Assembly: GCA_017562135.1 (NCBI GenBank)
Contig: QEYB01000715.1
Location: 372,001 to 436,000, forward strand
Length of the DNA: 64,000 nucleotides
DNA from: Dipylidium caninum
Taxonomy: Eukaryota; Platyhelminthes; Cestoda; Cyclophyllidea; Dipylidiidae
Direction: 5' to 3'
In this document: piece by piece, positions 1 through 13,325 of the stretch
Numbering within the stretch: the stretch's first letter is position 1
Layout: every line of letters begins with the position of its first letter
Made by a program: the position numbers and the translations under genes
Notes under the pieces: generated by a model
The model's input: only the letters and a program-made list of their open reading frames with translations
Database searches by the model: none
Told to the model about the DNA's origin: nothing

Positions 1-2180
1 GCACAGCTCACACGATAACAGCAGAATAAATAGACCAATCAAAAATTACTGCACGAAAACAAATTATGGTACGTTTAAAAAATAATACACGCGTACCCGC
101 GCGGCCTAATGACCGAGTCTTAATTAGATATGCAAATGGAGGAGTTGATTAAATTTAAAAAGGAACCACCACCAGTGCAAAATAAAGTGGATAACCAAAA
201 ATACTAGCAAACTGAATGGCACTGAGCCTGCGAGCGCAGAAAAATAGCACACCGATAGAAACAGACGAGGTCGAGGGGATTAACTCCGAGCAGGCAACGA
301 ATTTGAGCTCGATTCAACTTTACTCCGTGCAAGAAAATTATTGGCTCTTGCCGAATATGAGACGCTGCCAATAAGTAAAACAAGAAACATAAAAGCGGGG
401 AGGCCCTGGTTGCATGATTGGACCCGTCGTAAACGTCAGTCCTCTAATTTAATATCCAAAAGTACATGGAAATTGACAAAACCTTAAATTCAAGGTTAAC
501 CTATAATTATTTGATAAAATGCGCTAGGCAAAAAATTTTCTTCCAACACGTAAAGAAGGTAGACGGACATGTGTAGTCTGAAAGCCCGATCTGACCTTCA
601 ATTCGTGCCGTGGTAGATCACCCACTGGACGTCTGAATCAAAAAACTTCCAGTTTGTGGGATAGTTTCAGGCACACCCCGCCCGAACACTAGATTAGCAG
701 CGCGGTTGGCCGGAGAAAATTCTCACAAAACCAAAAGGCATACGTTCTACTACCTGTCTTTCCACTAAAGCGCCAAACATAAGTGCAAGTCCTGTCGTGA
801 ATATTTATTCTCATTCAAACAAATTTGACGAGCAATCGACGCGTCCGCTCGGACAGGCGTTAACGCGTCCCTGGGCGAATAAATTCTCTGATTGGTCGAA
901 CCGACTTCCAAGGCGGGTTTCGCTCAGTCCCCTCCAGCGCGCAACTTTAAGCAACCTCCTCGACAAAATAAGCACGCATTTACACTTTTCATGTCAAATA
1001 ATAACTTGGGAGGGCCGCAGACGGCCTAGCAATTGCGGAAACAAAGAGGGGACGCGGATGAACGGAAATCGAGAACGGCGCGACAAACGTGGGGGACGAT
1101 CGCAAACTGCACAAGGATGAGGGGGTCGAAGTGGAGAATCCATCACAAATACTTCCTTTTCGCCTTTAAAGTACTGCCAGTGCGAGAATATAACCAAGAA
1201 AAAATAATTTCTTGGGTGTACACCCACCAGTAGGCTTACAATGCAGTTGGAGTATATAAGTGTAAAAATTACTGCCATAAAATAACAGAAAAAAGAGTTT
1301 ATTCCAGAATGCCCTGGTGAGCACAGGGGATCAACTCAGCCAGTCGCCACACTAAGTTAAGCCTCTATAATTAAAACAACTCGAAAAATTAAATACTTTT
1401 CTCGACGGAAAAGTTGTGCGTGTGAATAGGAGGGCAAAAGAATTAGGAAAAAAAGAGAGATTAAAATTGGCAAATGAATAACCTTCTGCGGCACAATGAC
1501 ACAAAGTGTGAGTTCGGTTAGGAGATGACGAGACTTACACAACGCGTCGACGGGCACCTGGACCGACGTGAATTTATTCTACAAACGGTCGAGACCACCG
1601 ATTATTAAAATGAGTCACAAGCCAGTCAAGGACATCGCACGTAGTGTGTTTAAATGTGTCAACCAATGAAAATGGCGCAATCGCGGCATGACTCATGGAC
1701 GCGCCTCGGGATTGCACTAAAGGCCTTTGTTCAGTTAAAAAGAAAAAACAAAACTAAGCTAAACTAAACTAAACCTCAGCCAGTTCACATTACCACAAAT
1801 CGGAGATCGAGTCCACGCATACACCAGTAAAGGATTGCCAGAAGACTAATAATAAAATAAAAGCGAGATTAATAGTAGTAAGAAATTGCGACGCAACATT
1901 AAGCACCCGAGAGAATAAACACACAAATAAAAAATTAGCAGTGCTGTTGCAAGTGGACTGGAGAAGTAGTGGAGCAAATTGCAAGGAATGAATAACACAA
2001 ACAAATTAAAGTAAGTGCCCTACCGTGGTGGATACAATGAACGAAAAACGTGTGCACGCAAATTTCGCACACAAGTTAACAAAAAAGTGGAGCAACTCCT
2101 TGGTCCAATAAAAATGCGGTTTATGTTTGCGCATTAAGGCGCGCCTCGACTGTATCACAACAAGGGCGTAAATTATACGT

Positions 2181-2212
2181 ACATACATACATGCATACAC
2201 ACACACGCACAC
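2181..2212. repeat. CA/CATA microsatellite
   Basis: An imperfect run of ACAT units passes into alternating AC units. It is an ordinary simple repeat in noncoding DNA. Confidence 0.85.
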
Positions 2213-4526
2213 GTACGACACACTTAATTTAACATCACGCTAAAATGGTTATGCGGTCACCAGCCTCCCTTCCACCGCAGATTTCGCCTTGAAGGGCTAT
2301 GCGGAAAAGCGTGGGAGGAGGGGGAGGAGGAGGAGAAGGAGAGGGGTGGGGGGCAGTTGAGTTCAGGGCAAATTAATTCGGGGAATTTTGAACTAAGTGC
2401 AAAATGAAGAGCGGCGAGGACAGGCAGCGTCAGTGAGCAGGGGATTCGGTGGGAAATCAAATCACACGAAGGACACACCAAGTAATGCCACCACCGCAAC
2501 TGGTTTCCCCATGTTTTTGGCATTTTTGTGAGGCGTGGCCAACACAGCATTTGACAGATTAATAACGAAGGCACGGAAACCAAGGAGCGACCACACCAAA
2601 CACCGTCCGAGCTGCGCTCCGTGGAGCCACCGACCCGCAAACGCCACCGGTAACGACGGAGACGCAAAAGTGGCGGGAAACTAACTCCGAAATCATTCAC
2701 CGAGCACGCGCCGATCGTGCGCAGCAGGCAATAAGGTCGGAGGCACCTTTGAGGACCGGATTAGGCGGACAACAGGTCAGGATGACCACGGCTTTACATC
2801 TGAGTAGCGGAAAACGAGGCGCTGCCAGAGCATCAGCCGGTTTAACTGCCTTTTCGCAAAAGTGAAAAGATACACAGCGCAACAGAATGCTTCGATAGCA
2901 AATTATGCAATGACAAGCCTAACGCTGGTGAAAAGTGGGTGGGTCGAATCAGCCGCTGGCTGGACTCGTCCCCACACATTACACGACGGGATTTTATCGC
3001 CGGTTCTACTTATCTGCTCGCGTGGACGAGAATTTGAGAGAAGGAGAAGCCCCAAGGGGTGGCCGACATCCACCGGTGCACTTCACTGCGGCCGGGCACA
3101 CGGACGGGGCTGGCCGGGGACTCCCCCCATTCGAACCCATTTTAGAAGGCCTGTCGAGGCGGTCATTGCCTAAGCGCGTCCCCGGGAAGAGCAGTTCTCC
3201 GACGGAGAAGGCGGAAACCCGCCCAAAATCTGTCCCGCATTCGCTAAATAAGGGAAGTGAGTCGGTACCGAGGACTATGCGACACATCACGCACCTCCAC
3301 GAAAAGGCCACGGAAAGGGTGGAAGAAGGAACGCGGGAAAGATGGTGGAGGTGAAGGAAATCGGGATTCCCCGACACTCCGAAGGATTTCCCATGAGGAG
3401 GTCGTTAAAAATTGCCATTGCTGTGACGCACTGGAAAGAAGACCGACAGGGCTAGCGGGGGATAATCGCAAAAGGAGATCACGAGAGGAGGCAGGTACAC
3501 GGGGAAAGATGCCCTCCGTCACACAAATAATCTTTAGTCGACGGGGTGGGGTGGCCGCATTCGAGCCAATCGGATTCGGCCGACTCCGCGGTCACATGAG
3601 CACCGGCTGCACGAGCGCACGGACGCACGGACGCACGGGCACTCAGCCACCGTCGGGGACGAACCGGCCGCTTCGATCGATTAAAGGAGACAGACCACTG
3701 ACACCCCCCGGTGGGCCCTCCTTCCCTCCACTCGCCCCGCCCCCGTTGGGGCCGAGGAATCCGCCCAACCCAAGCGAACATCCTGTGCCACAGGCAAAGA
3801 GGGACGCACAATCTCGGGAGACGGCGCGAAGAGCGCTGGACTGACCGCTGGCGTGTGCAATCGCAGCTTGAGTGAGAGGAAAGGAGAAGATGAGGCCAAA
3901 AAGGGGGACGCAGCCGGCCCCGATTTAGAGAAATGCGTTCTCAAATTAAAAGTGAACAAGTTTTCACTCTTCTCTACTTGTTTGTCCAAAACCATACTTT
4001 CAGTAGAGGTATATTTTTTCCGAGGGTATCCAGTTCAAATCGGCCGAGCCAATGGATCGAGCGAGCGACAACTCCCGTGCATTGCTTTGGCACGGAAGTG
4101 ACAACGTTGTGCCTCACCACCTTACACGGTGGCAAGTGACAAGTCGTACCATTCGTCGTGGAGGCCGTGCATTTGGCAGACTCGACAACGCAGGTCTTGG
4201 CGGAAAAGTAAAACTGCCTTCTGAACCCTTTCAGTTAACAAAAGCCGGCATCGCTCAGTGGGCACCGCTCCTCGGTCCCTCGGTAATGTCAAGACGAAGT
4301 CCTTGAGTGAAGTGTGTTAACAGGCCCTTTGATGAACGTTACTTGCGTTTATTGTTTGCAGATCATCGGCGCCAACCGTCCACACTGTGAAAACAGTTGA
4401 TTCAGCGAAGACTGTTATCCGGAGTCTGCCCTGCCGGAAGCCTCTGAATTTGGTCACACAGTGAATGATAAAATAGGCTACTCGAAAGTGGGCTCTTTCG
4501 TCCATCTCGTTTAATTAACGAGATCC

Positions 4527-4572
4527 GGGGGGGGACGAGACGAGGGGAGGATGAGGGGACGAGACGAGGGGG
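4527..4572. repeat. G-rich minisatellite (GGGGACGAGACGAGGGG units)
   Basis: Two near-identical copies of a 17-base G-rich unit are separated by a short GAGGATGA spacer and end in a G run. Runs of four or more G on the + strand could form quadruplex structures. Confidence 0.75.
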
Positions 4573-7157
4573 GGGTCTCAAAACAGCGGGCGGGGAGCGA
4601 AAAAATTCAGGCCTGGCGAGGAGAAGGCGCATTTTCCTGCCACCAGCGGGCGGCGATGACCTTCGCTGGGCCCATCACTGACACTGGCAGGCACTGGCAG
4701 GCGCACAATTCGTGGGACCAAATGTGAAAATGCAACGGTGCAAAAATTGTTTGAGTCGGTTAAGACAAACTAAGTTGCTATTTTCGAACCGATTTAGGGT
4801 GCAGTGCATTCCCCGAGGGCCTTTCTCAGCTCCACGTTCTGTCATTTATGCCATTTCTAAATGTGGGTTATTTTTACTGGTTGTCCAGCGAGACAGGCAC
4901 TTTATTCAGGCAATTGCAATTTGTTTTTTGAATTTTTCAGCATGCTTTTCAAGTAGGATAAAGTAAAGTGGAACTCACACAGTCATCCGAGTGGGGACAG
5001 GTTAAGTTGGAATATTGCCGGTATTTTTTCCAAATTTTGTCTTCAAGGCTGCAAATGACCTTGGCTAATCGGACCAATAATAGCCCAGGGCTAATTGCGT
5101 TGGCCGATGGCCTAATTGTTTCTGGCCATGGCATCCGTCAGCCCCGGGAGGACTAAATTGCGGAAAAACCACCTATTCCGAGAAGAAAACAATCGTAAAC
5201 AACGACGTGGCCTCAACCACTAACTTTATGGCTTTTATATGCAAACTCACCCACCGAAGGCACCCAACTTGGCATTCAGGCACGGACAAAGGTGCAGATG
5301 CCGGTATTCCGGGTGGAGAGATCGAGTCCCGACCGGAAAAAGTATGGTAAATGATAAGGCAACGGGTGACAAAAAAACATGAATTAGTAGTCCTTAACAA
5401 GCGTTACACCATATTTGGTGTTCTCGGGAGTTGTTTCTACGTTGAGAAAAAAAATACATACTTGCAGGCAAAGAGTTGCCGGAGTGATGACGTGAGAGCG
5501 GAGAGAGAGCGAGGCCTTAAACTTCACACTTTGCGATTGTTCTTTCACCTTTCACTAATTACGCAGCTCAGAGAAAAGGACTTAAAGTGGTGATGCACGG
5601 GTGTTTCGGCGTTGGTGGTGTGTCGGGGTCTCCGACAGCCCTGGGGTCGCCGCGTCCCCGGTGGCGCCTTCCTCCGGGAGACATCCACTGTCGTGCCTCG
5701 GCTTGCGCGACGCCGACTGCTCCGCCCCTCGCCAAAGTGGCCGGGCGATAAATGCCGAGTTGCTTCCAATTAAAATGCCCGCCTCCAACAGACAAATTAC
5801 GACACGTTTTTTGGAAAATCGTGGCCAACTTAGGCGGTTGCAGACGTGAAAATCTCGAAAACCATTACCTTAATTGCGCATTTATGTTGCGACACCATTT
5901 TCAGCAGAGTTTAGGGTATTTTAATGAATTAAAATACTCTTGACGGAGCCACTTGTCTCAGTAATAACTTAAAAGCCAAAATTGAGAAATAATATTTTGA
6001 GAAATAACTGGCTAAAAAGTATAAGAAGCGGGAAATGCAGTGCCAACATGCGCGACGAAGTGGTTTCTTTGGAACCCTGCAACCTGCGACCTGCAACCTC
6101 CAACCACCACGTCGAGCGCCATCGGACGCGACGGTCTGCCTGCTTCCCCTCGGCGAAGCGTCCGGATCCGAGGCGTGACGGCAACCTTTCCACTGAGGAA
6201 AAGACAAGTTAAGCGCTCGTAAAGTGGCCAACATTAACAAGCTTGCGTCGACACGAATGTTCGCGTCACTGCTTTGTCAGCTCAGAAAAAGACGGCGTGT
6301 GAACACCTCGGCTGCGCTCGAAAAAGTCCCCTTCCAGAGGGGGGGGGGGGAGGAGGGGGGATTCGCAGTCTCTAGGCCACATCTCCTTTTCCCTCCTCGG
6401 GAACCATTGACGCTGTTTTAGTAAAGGTGTGTGTTTGATATGAATTGCCTTGGTGACCGTGAGGACGGGCGGACCTGGTTAACAAGTAACCTCGCGGCTT
6501 TTCTCCCCTTCCGTTTTGCGAGCGAAGGCGACACGAACAGCTCGTATTTTAAGTCACGTCAAATTATTCCGGTGGCAAATAAACTTGCGCAAGTCTCATC
6601 ATGTGCGATCCAAATTGACCCAATTCTTAAAAATGTCACTTAAATCTAATGGTTGCTCAAAATTAATTAGAGCAGTAAAAAACCACAGCGGGTAGGTAGA
6701 TGTGAAAATCGGTTTTGGAGAGGCAAAAGTTTCGCAAAAAGCAGGATAGGGGTGATAGAGCGCGCTGGAGCGCGGGTGAGCCCAACCAGAGCCCAGCCCA
6801 GCGCAGCCCAGTTGAGCAGCTCCGCCGCACAGCACGGGATTTTGCGTGTGTGTGCGTGTGTTTAACCAGCCTCAAAAGAGGGCCTAAGACCGGCTCGCTT
6901 TCGGGTGATGAGCCCGAGGTGGGGATGCTCGGTGCGGACAGGCGAGACAATGGTTACCTCGCAAATATTTGAAAAAAAAAATGATAAACTGTTAGAGAGG
7001 CAATAAGACGCACCCTAGTGGGGGGGAGGAAGGGCCAATTGCGGAGGCTATTTTTCCTGGCCCGGGATACCGGCGAGAGTCGCTCCGCCGGGCGGAGGCG
7101 GAGGCCGTGCCCGCCACGCCGGCTGAGTGCACCCGCAATGCGGTCACCGCGATCGAC

Positions 7158-7202
7158 CGGACAAAATCGATGGGCCGATCGATCTCCCATCGATTTTGTC
7201 CG
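7158..7202. repeat. Perfect 17-bp inverted repeat with an 11-base loop
   Basis: The left arm (7158-7174) is the exact reverse complement of the right arm (7186-7202), and the loop is 7175-7185. Each arm contains ATCGAT, and the loop contains another GATCGAT palindrome. The transcript of either strand would fold into a 17-bp hairpin. No gene overlaps it. It could be a binding-site cluster, a small hairpin RNA or the remnant of a foldback element; the sequence alone does not decide. Confidence 0.85.
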
Positions 7203-7300
7203 CGCAGACATGGGAACGAGGAGCGAACTGGGCGCCCTGCCCTCCGAGGAGGCAGGCGATGACTAACGCGTGTCGTGTCTACTGCCTTTACTCGGTGGCA

Positions 7301-7309
7301 GGCGGTGGC

Positions 7310-7341
<32 letters not shown>
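7301..7341. repeat. GGCGGT hexanucleotide repeat
   Basis: About seven tandem GGCGGT units lie in noncoding GC-rich DNA. In frame it would encode only Gly-Gly or Ala-Val repeats. Confidence 0.9.
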
Positions 7342-8211
7342 GGCGCGGGGGGAACGCTCCATTGCCCCCGCCCCGCGGCCGCCTTCATTTTGCGATCAGC
7401 GATTTAAAAAAAGGCGGCGGCACGGGATTGTGCGCCATGGGGAGGAGACCACGTCGTGAGCCGTTCGTGGGACCGCGCAGATGTCGCAAGTTGTCCTTCA
7501 TTGAGTCGGAAGTGCCCCGTGTGGAGAAGGAGCTGCGAATACCCTTCATTTTTTGACCTGTCTCTCCGCTATCACACGATGCCTGGGAAAATTGGTGTGT
7601 CCGAGACGCGAATTGGTGAAAGGCTAAAATTCGTGGTTGGCTCTATTTGATGCCCAAAGAGGCTGTTGCTGGGACTGTGACGGCCAAGGCGGCACACAGG
7701 CCACAAACTACATCACTTTGCATAATTAAACAATGGAAATTATACGAGTTTGTCGACTTGTTTACTCATTCTGGACCACATGGAATAGGGTGAATGGAAG
7801 ATAGTTCCAGAACAGGGAACAGCGTTTTTTATTTTGCTTTAACCAAATTATTTCGAGCGAGGCCTCCAGACGGCCAACAGTCTGGCGACATGGCTGGCGG
7901 CCCTGCGACCTCGGGCGCCATGACCGCCCACGTCCGAGGCGGTGGTGACAGTCGCGACGGGACGAGGGCGGGCGGCTGGTGCGCCCCCCGAGCGGCCTCG
8001 TTGCCCGAAGGTGGGTAGGCCAAAGCATCGAGAGTCCGTTCGTCAGTCCAACGCCTCCCGCCCCGCTCCCCCGCCCCTCCGCTCACCTTGTTGGAACAAC
8101 TCCCAAGAGTGGGCGCCTCCAGTGGACTAATTTTTTACGTAACAGAAATGCCCGTCAGCCTCATAGTCGAGGCTTCATAAACTCATTCGCAGGTTAATTG
8201 AACCATTACGC

Positions 8212-8230
8212 GGTGTGTGTGTGTGTGTGT
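8212..8230. repeat. GT dinucleotide microsatellite
   Basis: About nine consecutive GT units lie in noncoding sequence. Confidence 0.9.
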
Positions 8231-10750
8231 TTGTCTGGCAAACGCCAAATTTAACTCCCTTCTGTCGCGTCGATTCTCCTTAAGTGAGGGCGGCTTGTTT
8301 GCTGTATGCGGGGCAGGCGAGAAGACATCTTTTAGGAGAATTAGAGTGGACAGACGGGAGTGTTGACCCCTTTCGCCTGCCCAACTCCCTCGCGAAACCC
8401 GCGGGGAAGAACGATAAGAGAGGAGATTTCGACGACTTCACGTCAATTAGCTGAGGCAGGTGCCATCACCGTCTCCGTCTCGTTTTAAGAATTTCCAACC
8501 ACTCACTGTGGACCACACAACCAAAAACGGAGTAATTTCCTTTATTAAAGACCATCGAGCCGAACGCTGAAGGACCAAAGTCGTAGTCTGCTTCTCAGAG
8601 GTGACCACATTGACTACGGCGACGCGGTGCCACCACAGATTAGGCTTGACATTTTTCCGTATCTGAAAGCGCCAAAGGCTACTTTAAAAAAATAAATAAA
8701 TCGAGCGAGCACTTTAAGCTTTGTCTCCCCGCTGAAAAGGAGGCCGGGCGACGTGTTGGCCTCGCATCCCAGTCGCGGTGGGTGATGTGACGTCAAACCG
8801 AAGGCTAACATGGTCAGAACATAAAACTTTTATCGCGAACGAAGCGGAACTGCACCCCAGAATAGGCGATTTGATGGGATTTACGCGAAGCTAATAAACA
8901 AGAGCAGAAAGTATAATTTAAACGATGTCTGTAAAAGTACACGAGTCATCTAGTGCGGCAAATCACGTGTTCCTGAGAGAAATGATAGAATTCCGACAGA
9001 AGAAGGTCCAGCACCTGCATTCTGCGCTGAGGGGAGGTTTCAGCCAGCAGGAGTCCATTGCAATGGAGCGGGAGAACAAGGCCCACGAGGGAGTTGTCGC
9101 GCTCCCCTTTGCTGAGCGGGAGGATGGGGTGTGTTGGCAGGGCCTAGGAACTACCGTGAAATGCCTTTTATGTAAGAGAGAAGGGACGGCGGCGGCGGCG
9201 GCTGGAGTGAAGTGACCTTTACCACCTTACACATGGAGTGATCCACCACCCGTTGTTGTATTAATCTTGGCCTAAAGGAGGTCATGATCGCAGACTAAGG
9301 CACAAACACACCCGTAAAGAGGTCACACCATGATTAGAATGCATGTTATGAGGATATTGACGGTGCTCCGTGAGGCACAGCCAATGCGATTCGCTTCTTT
9401 TACCTTCAAACTCACATCTTCACCAGGCAAACGCGGAAATACATGAAAGAGCAGAGGAAATCAGTGGAGATAGTCTGGTTGCAACGTGTTATTTCAGCTG
9501 AAGAGAGGCCCGTTCTGTTTAACCTGTTTTTTTTAGCATTGAAATCCCACTTTATAGATCAATAAAAAAAAATAGAAGAGTAAGATTGTATTGTAAAATG
9601 TTCTCTAATCCCAAATTGTTTTTTCACCCCCCCCCTTCAAAAAAAACAAGGGATTCTCATGCTTGTGTGAAATGATTCAGTGGGGATGTGACCAATTTCT
9701 GGTCAATTAAGGACGCACTTGCAGCAAGAACAAGTTATATTTCTATTGAGATGACCCATCAGATAGTCACGTGAAATATGTTCACAAAGCTGAAGCGGTG
9801 ATCGCAGGCGCATAAGGCCAGTTGCCTGATCTGCGAAAGAGCCGCGAAGCGCCCACTTGGGCTGCCGCTTAAAGCGCGCCAATCCGCTCGGCAGATGCGC
9901 CGCGATCAATAAAATCGATAACTCGTGGGCGGTTCGGCGGAGGGAGCGGGGGAGCCGCGCGACATGCAGCGCACCTGAGCTGGCAACGCCTCGAGCCCCA
10001 GCCGAGGGCTTCGGCGCCTCGAAGACGAGGGCGCTGAGAACTGGGGGAGTTCTCTTCTTTTTTTTTCCCCTTCGGAACACGAAATCGATTGGAAGAGATG
10101 CTCTGTTAGTTTATTTTCTTTTAGCCTGTTGGGGAAATTCCAAGTGAATTATTTATCATCGCTTTTGTTTACACTCCACAAGGGTCAGTGGATTATAAGT
10201 TTGTTCAAAAGCACCATGTTGGGGTTAATAATTAAAACTACTTCATACCTGCTTAGAAAACCTCTAGTTTTGTAGTCTAGTGAACAGTTTGCTCGAGAAA
10301 CGCTGAAAAACTCAAAATCGTAATTTTGATAATTTTGGCTTGCAAAGAGTAAACAGGGGAAAGAGAAATACTTTGCCCACAACACGAAAAATCATTTTAT
10401 CTCAGGTCCTCGCGCATTGCTTGTTGCGGATGGACCGGTCCACCGCCCCCTGTCGGAGCGGACGGCCTGCTGGTGGGCGATCAGCTTATCAGTGCGAAAA
10501 AACCTCCAAGTCCAACAATTTTGTGGGGAATGGTGCAGCGTACTCAAAAATATTTTCTTCTTTTTGCTACGCGCTAACCACAGTGCAACAACATGCTACA
10601 GTGTGTGCGATCCTTCTCTCAAAACCACTTAATTACAATGAGAAAAAGCGATAGGGAGACTGATATAAATATTTATGGGTTTTGTTCTCCCTGCCTTGAA
10701 GATGATTAATTAACTGCACGACGCTCTGAGAGGGGAGTGCGTGGGGCGGA

Positions 10751-10778
10751 GTGGTGGTGGTGGTGGTGGTGGTGGTGG
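10751..10778. repeat. GGT trinucleotide repeat
   Basis: Nine consecutive GTG/GGT units end in a G run. They lie in noncoding DNA close to the change from GC-rich to AT-rich sequence. Confidence 0.9.
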
Positions 10779-13325
10779 GGGAGGGAGCATGACATACGAA
10801 TGCTTTTTAATTTAAAGTCATTTGCTAAAAGTCTTTTTAGAGAGGGAATGCGCCTTTCACCATGTATACTACCTCATAAACAAAATCAGGTTCACAAAAA
10901 ATTTCTTAATAATAATAATAATAGGGAAATTGAATTTTTTTGCAATATTTTGAGACATATGGTATGGCAGAATTAATATCATTTACTTATTTGTATTCAA
11001 CAGATTAAAATATATCAGAAACTTTTGTTCACGTGGCGATCATGTCGGGCGGAAGCGGCGTTCAGACGAGAAAGAAACTTCGAAATTGAGATTGAAGTTC
11101 GCAGGCGATACGCGGTTTGGTGGGAAAATCGAAATAATGTGATTGAAATGGAGTAAAATGCAAAATAAGGAGTAAGAAAAAGTGGCGTTCATGGGGATTC
11201 AAAATCGCCTGAATTTAGGGCGAAATGAAAAGAACAAAAAATATGAGCACGAGAAGTTGGACGCACGGAGCAGTTGACTAAAAATACGAACATACTTACT
11301 GATTTAGCTCGACAATACTCGGTCGTCGTGAAATTGAAATAAATTTGCGCAAGTTAAAAACTGACGACATTTCGAGAAAATTTTCGTTAGGCACACATTT
11401 TAGGCGAAATCAGGGCAGGGCTTCCATTTATCTCCCCTCACAGGGAGGGAAGGAAAGTGCAGTCGAAGCAGGCGAAGAATCCTCAGCACCGCCCACATGC
11501 GACACTTGAGGGCTCAAATCAGGGAATTGAAGAACTTATGCAAGAATGAGGAAGTCGCTAAGATGAAGTGGTTGGGGGTTGTGAGGAGGCCGTAGAGAAG
11601 GAATCAGGGGCGCCGTCTGTGATTTTCATTTCGTTGCAGACTAAACGCTGAATTCCCATTAACCGCGCAACTCACCTGCTCCTTACGACCCATAACACGG
11701 CATTCATTCCCGTGTGCCACCTCATTTTCTTTATTTTGTTAAATGAATTCTGCTGGCACTACGCCGGGACAATAGAGGACTTGCTCAGCGGACGATGTCT
11801 CCTTCGAGAGGACAGTCACGGGCGTAGATAAGCAATTAGACAGTTGTAAAGTAGGCGACACTTGTAAGTCTACTCAAATAGATAAAACATGTACGCCTTA
11901 AGCCCCAACTGAAAAATTCTGCTCTAAGGAGTGTGATTCTACGTTTGTGACACCGAGTTGATGACCAGGTGTAGTTGTGTTTCCAAAGATAACAGAATGT
12001 TACCACTCCTCGCTGCCTTTATTGCGGTCACTATTGTTGAAGTTCCTCGTCTCATGTATTTCGACGTTACTTTTCATTATTCGTGACATTCTGATTTTGC
12101 TTCGATGAAATTGTACAAAAGTTTAACGCTCATAACAACACGTCCAAAGTTGCTTTTTGTTTGTAACGTTTACGCGCGCACAGTGCCAAAGTCGTGTCGA
12201 CCCTCAATGTAGTGGAAGGGCGCGTCACTTCCTTCATTTATTCCACGGTTTCCCGGTAAATAGTATTTAGTTTCAATCTCCTTAGATTACATTTTATCCG
12301 TAAAGTCTGCATATTGAACGCGACACAACCAACGAGTTCAAATATCATGGAGTCGATCGTTCAACATTCCCTTGTTATATCTTCATCAGGTAATGTGTAA
12401 AAAAAGAAGAAACACGGCAATTCATGGTTTCCAGGGGAAAGGATATTAATTGTCAAATGTGGCAACAGGGGCATATGAGGCAATATTTGCGACTAAATGA
12501 CAAATAAAAGGACAATCCCCTGCCATTTTTTCTTTCTACAGCTTGACCGTCAGTTGTGTGTAGTCAAGTTAATTACAAAAATGGTGATAACTGTGGTCAG
12601 AATTGAGTCCTCGGTTAAGAGCTTGAGTTGGAAGGAGATGTTTCCTCCTGGCAAGCAGCAATGGGGTTTCCATAGGAAAATATTATTTGTCCTGGTGTAT
12701 GTGCGTGGGATGCATGAGATGGTGTAAACCTCAGTGAGTTCAATATTACATTCAATATTACACAGTTATAATTAACTGCTTTAAGATCTGTCTTTGCGTA
12801 TTTCAGGTTTCATTATTGACGCTCGTAATAATTCCAACCAAATTGCCCGTTATGCAGATTGGCCGATAGTACTGGGGCATAACAGTTTCATAACCATGAG
12901 TGCTTGGTCAGCAGATATTCTACAGTTCATCTAGTTTGCCACCAGTTAAGGCATGACTGAGAAGAGGATTTATGAGAGTCTGGACGATTTATGATTCAAT
13001 TCCACAGAAATTGCTTAGGTCATATACGCAAAAGCGGTTTGAGACGCTTGAATGGGATATTTTTAGCATTACGAGCCGACCATCCTGCGGGTTAATAACA
13101 CCTTTTGGCCATTTCTCAATATATTCCATATTAAAAGAAATAGTAAGCCTAGAAATTGCATCACATTCATGAGATTTGAAATTACGAATTTATTTTACCC
13201 CCTTGAAGAGCGTTGCATTTGACACATTTGAAACCTATTTTTGGGGTGAAATATAAGGAATGCTTGAGATGTAGTTCAAGTAGCTTGATGACCTTGAACT
13301 ACCTTCAACTTGCAAAATTGGGGTG

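Larger units (their letters stand above)
1..13325. other. Gene-poor region with no supported coding sequence
   Basis: No reading frame in these 13 kb resembles a known protein or forms a convincing exon with good splice sites on either strand. The stretch mixes AT-rich parts (about 10.1-13.3 kb) with GC-rich, purine-rich parts (about 2.3-8.1 kb). It contains simple repeats, listed separately, and a long hairpin at 7158-7202. A short frame from 8925 (96 codons) has an ATG in fair context but ends in an alanine-coding triplet run and matches nothing I know. The region could be the far upstream or intronic part of a gene outside the window, or intergenic DNA. Confidence 0.6.

Noticed and set aside
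1752..1773. Tandem CTAAA units that resemble telomeric DNA
   Set aside because: Only about four imperfect units, unlike the TTAGGG telomere repeat of flatworms; a simple repeat.
3257..3844. 195-codon + strand frame
   Set aside because: Low-complexity, Arg/Pro-rich translation in a purine-rich stretch with equally long antisense frames; no family resemblance.
8925..9215. Small 96-codon frame with a fair start context
   Set aside because: No similarity, no clear splice sites, ends in a GGC/GCG triplet run; could be real but cannot be supported.
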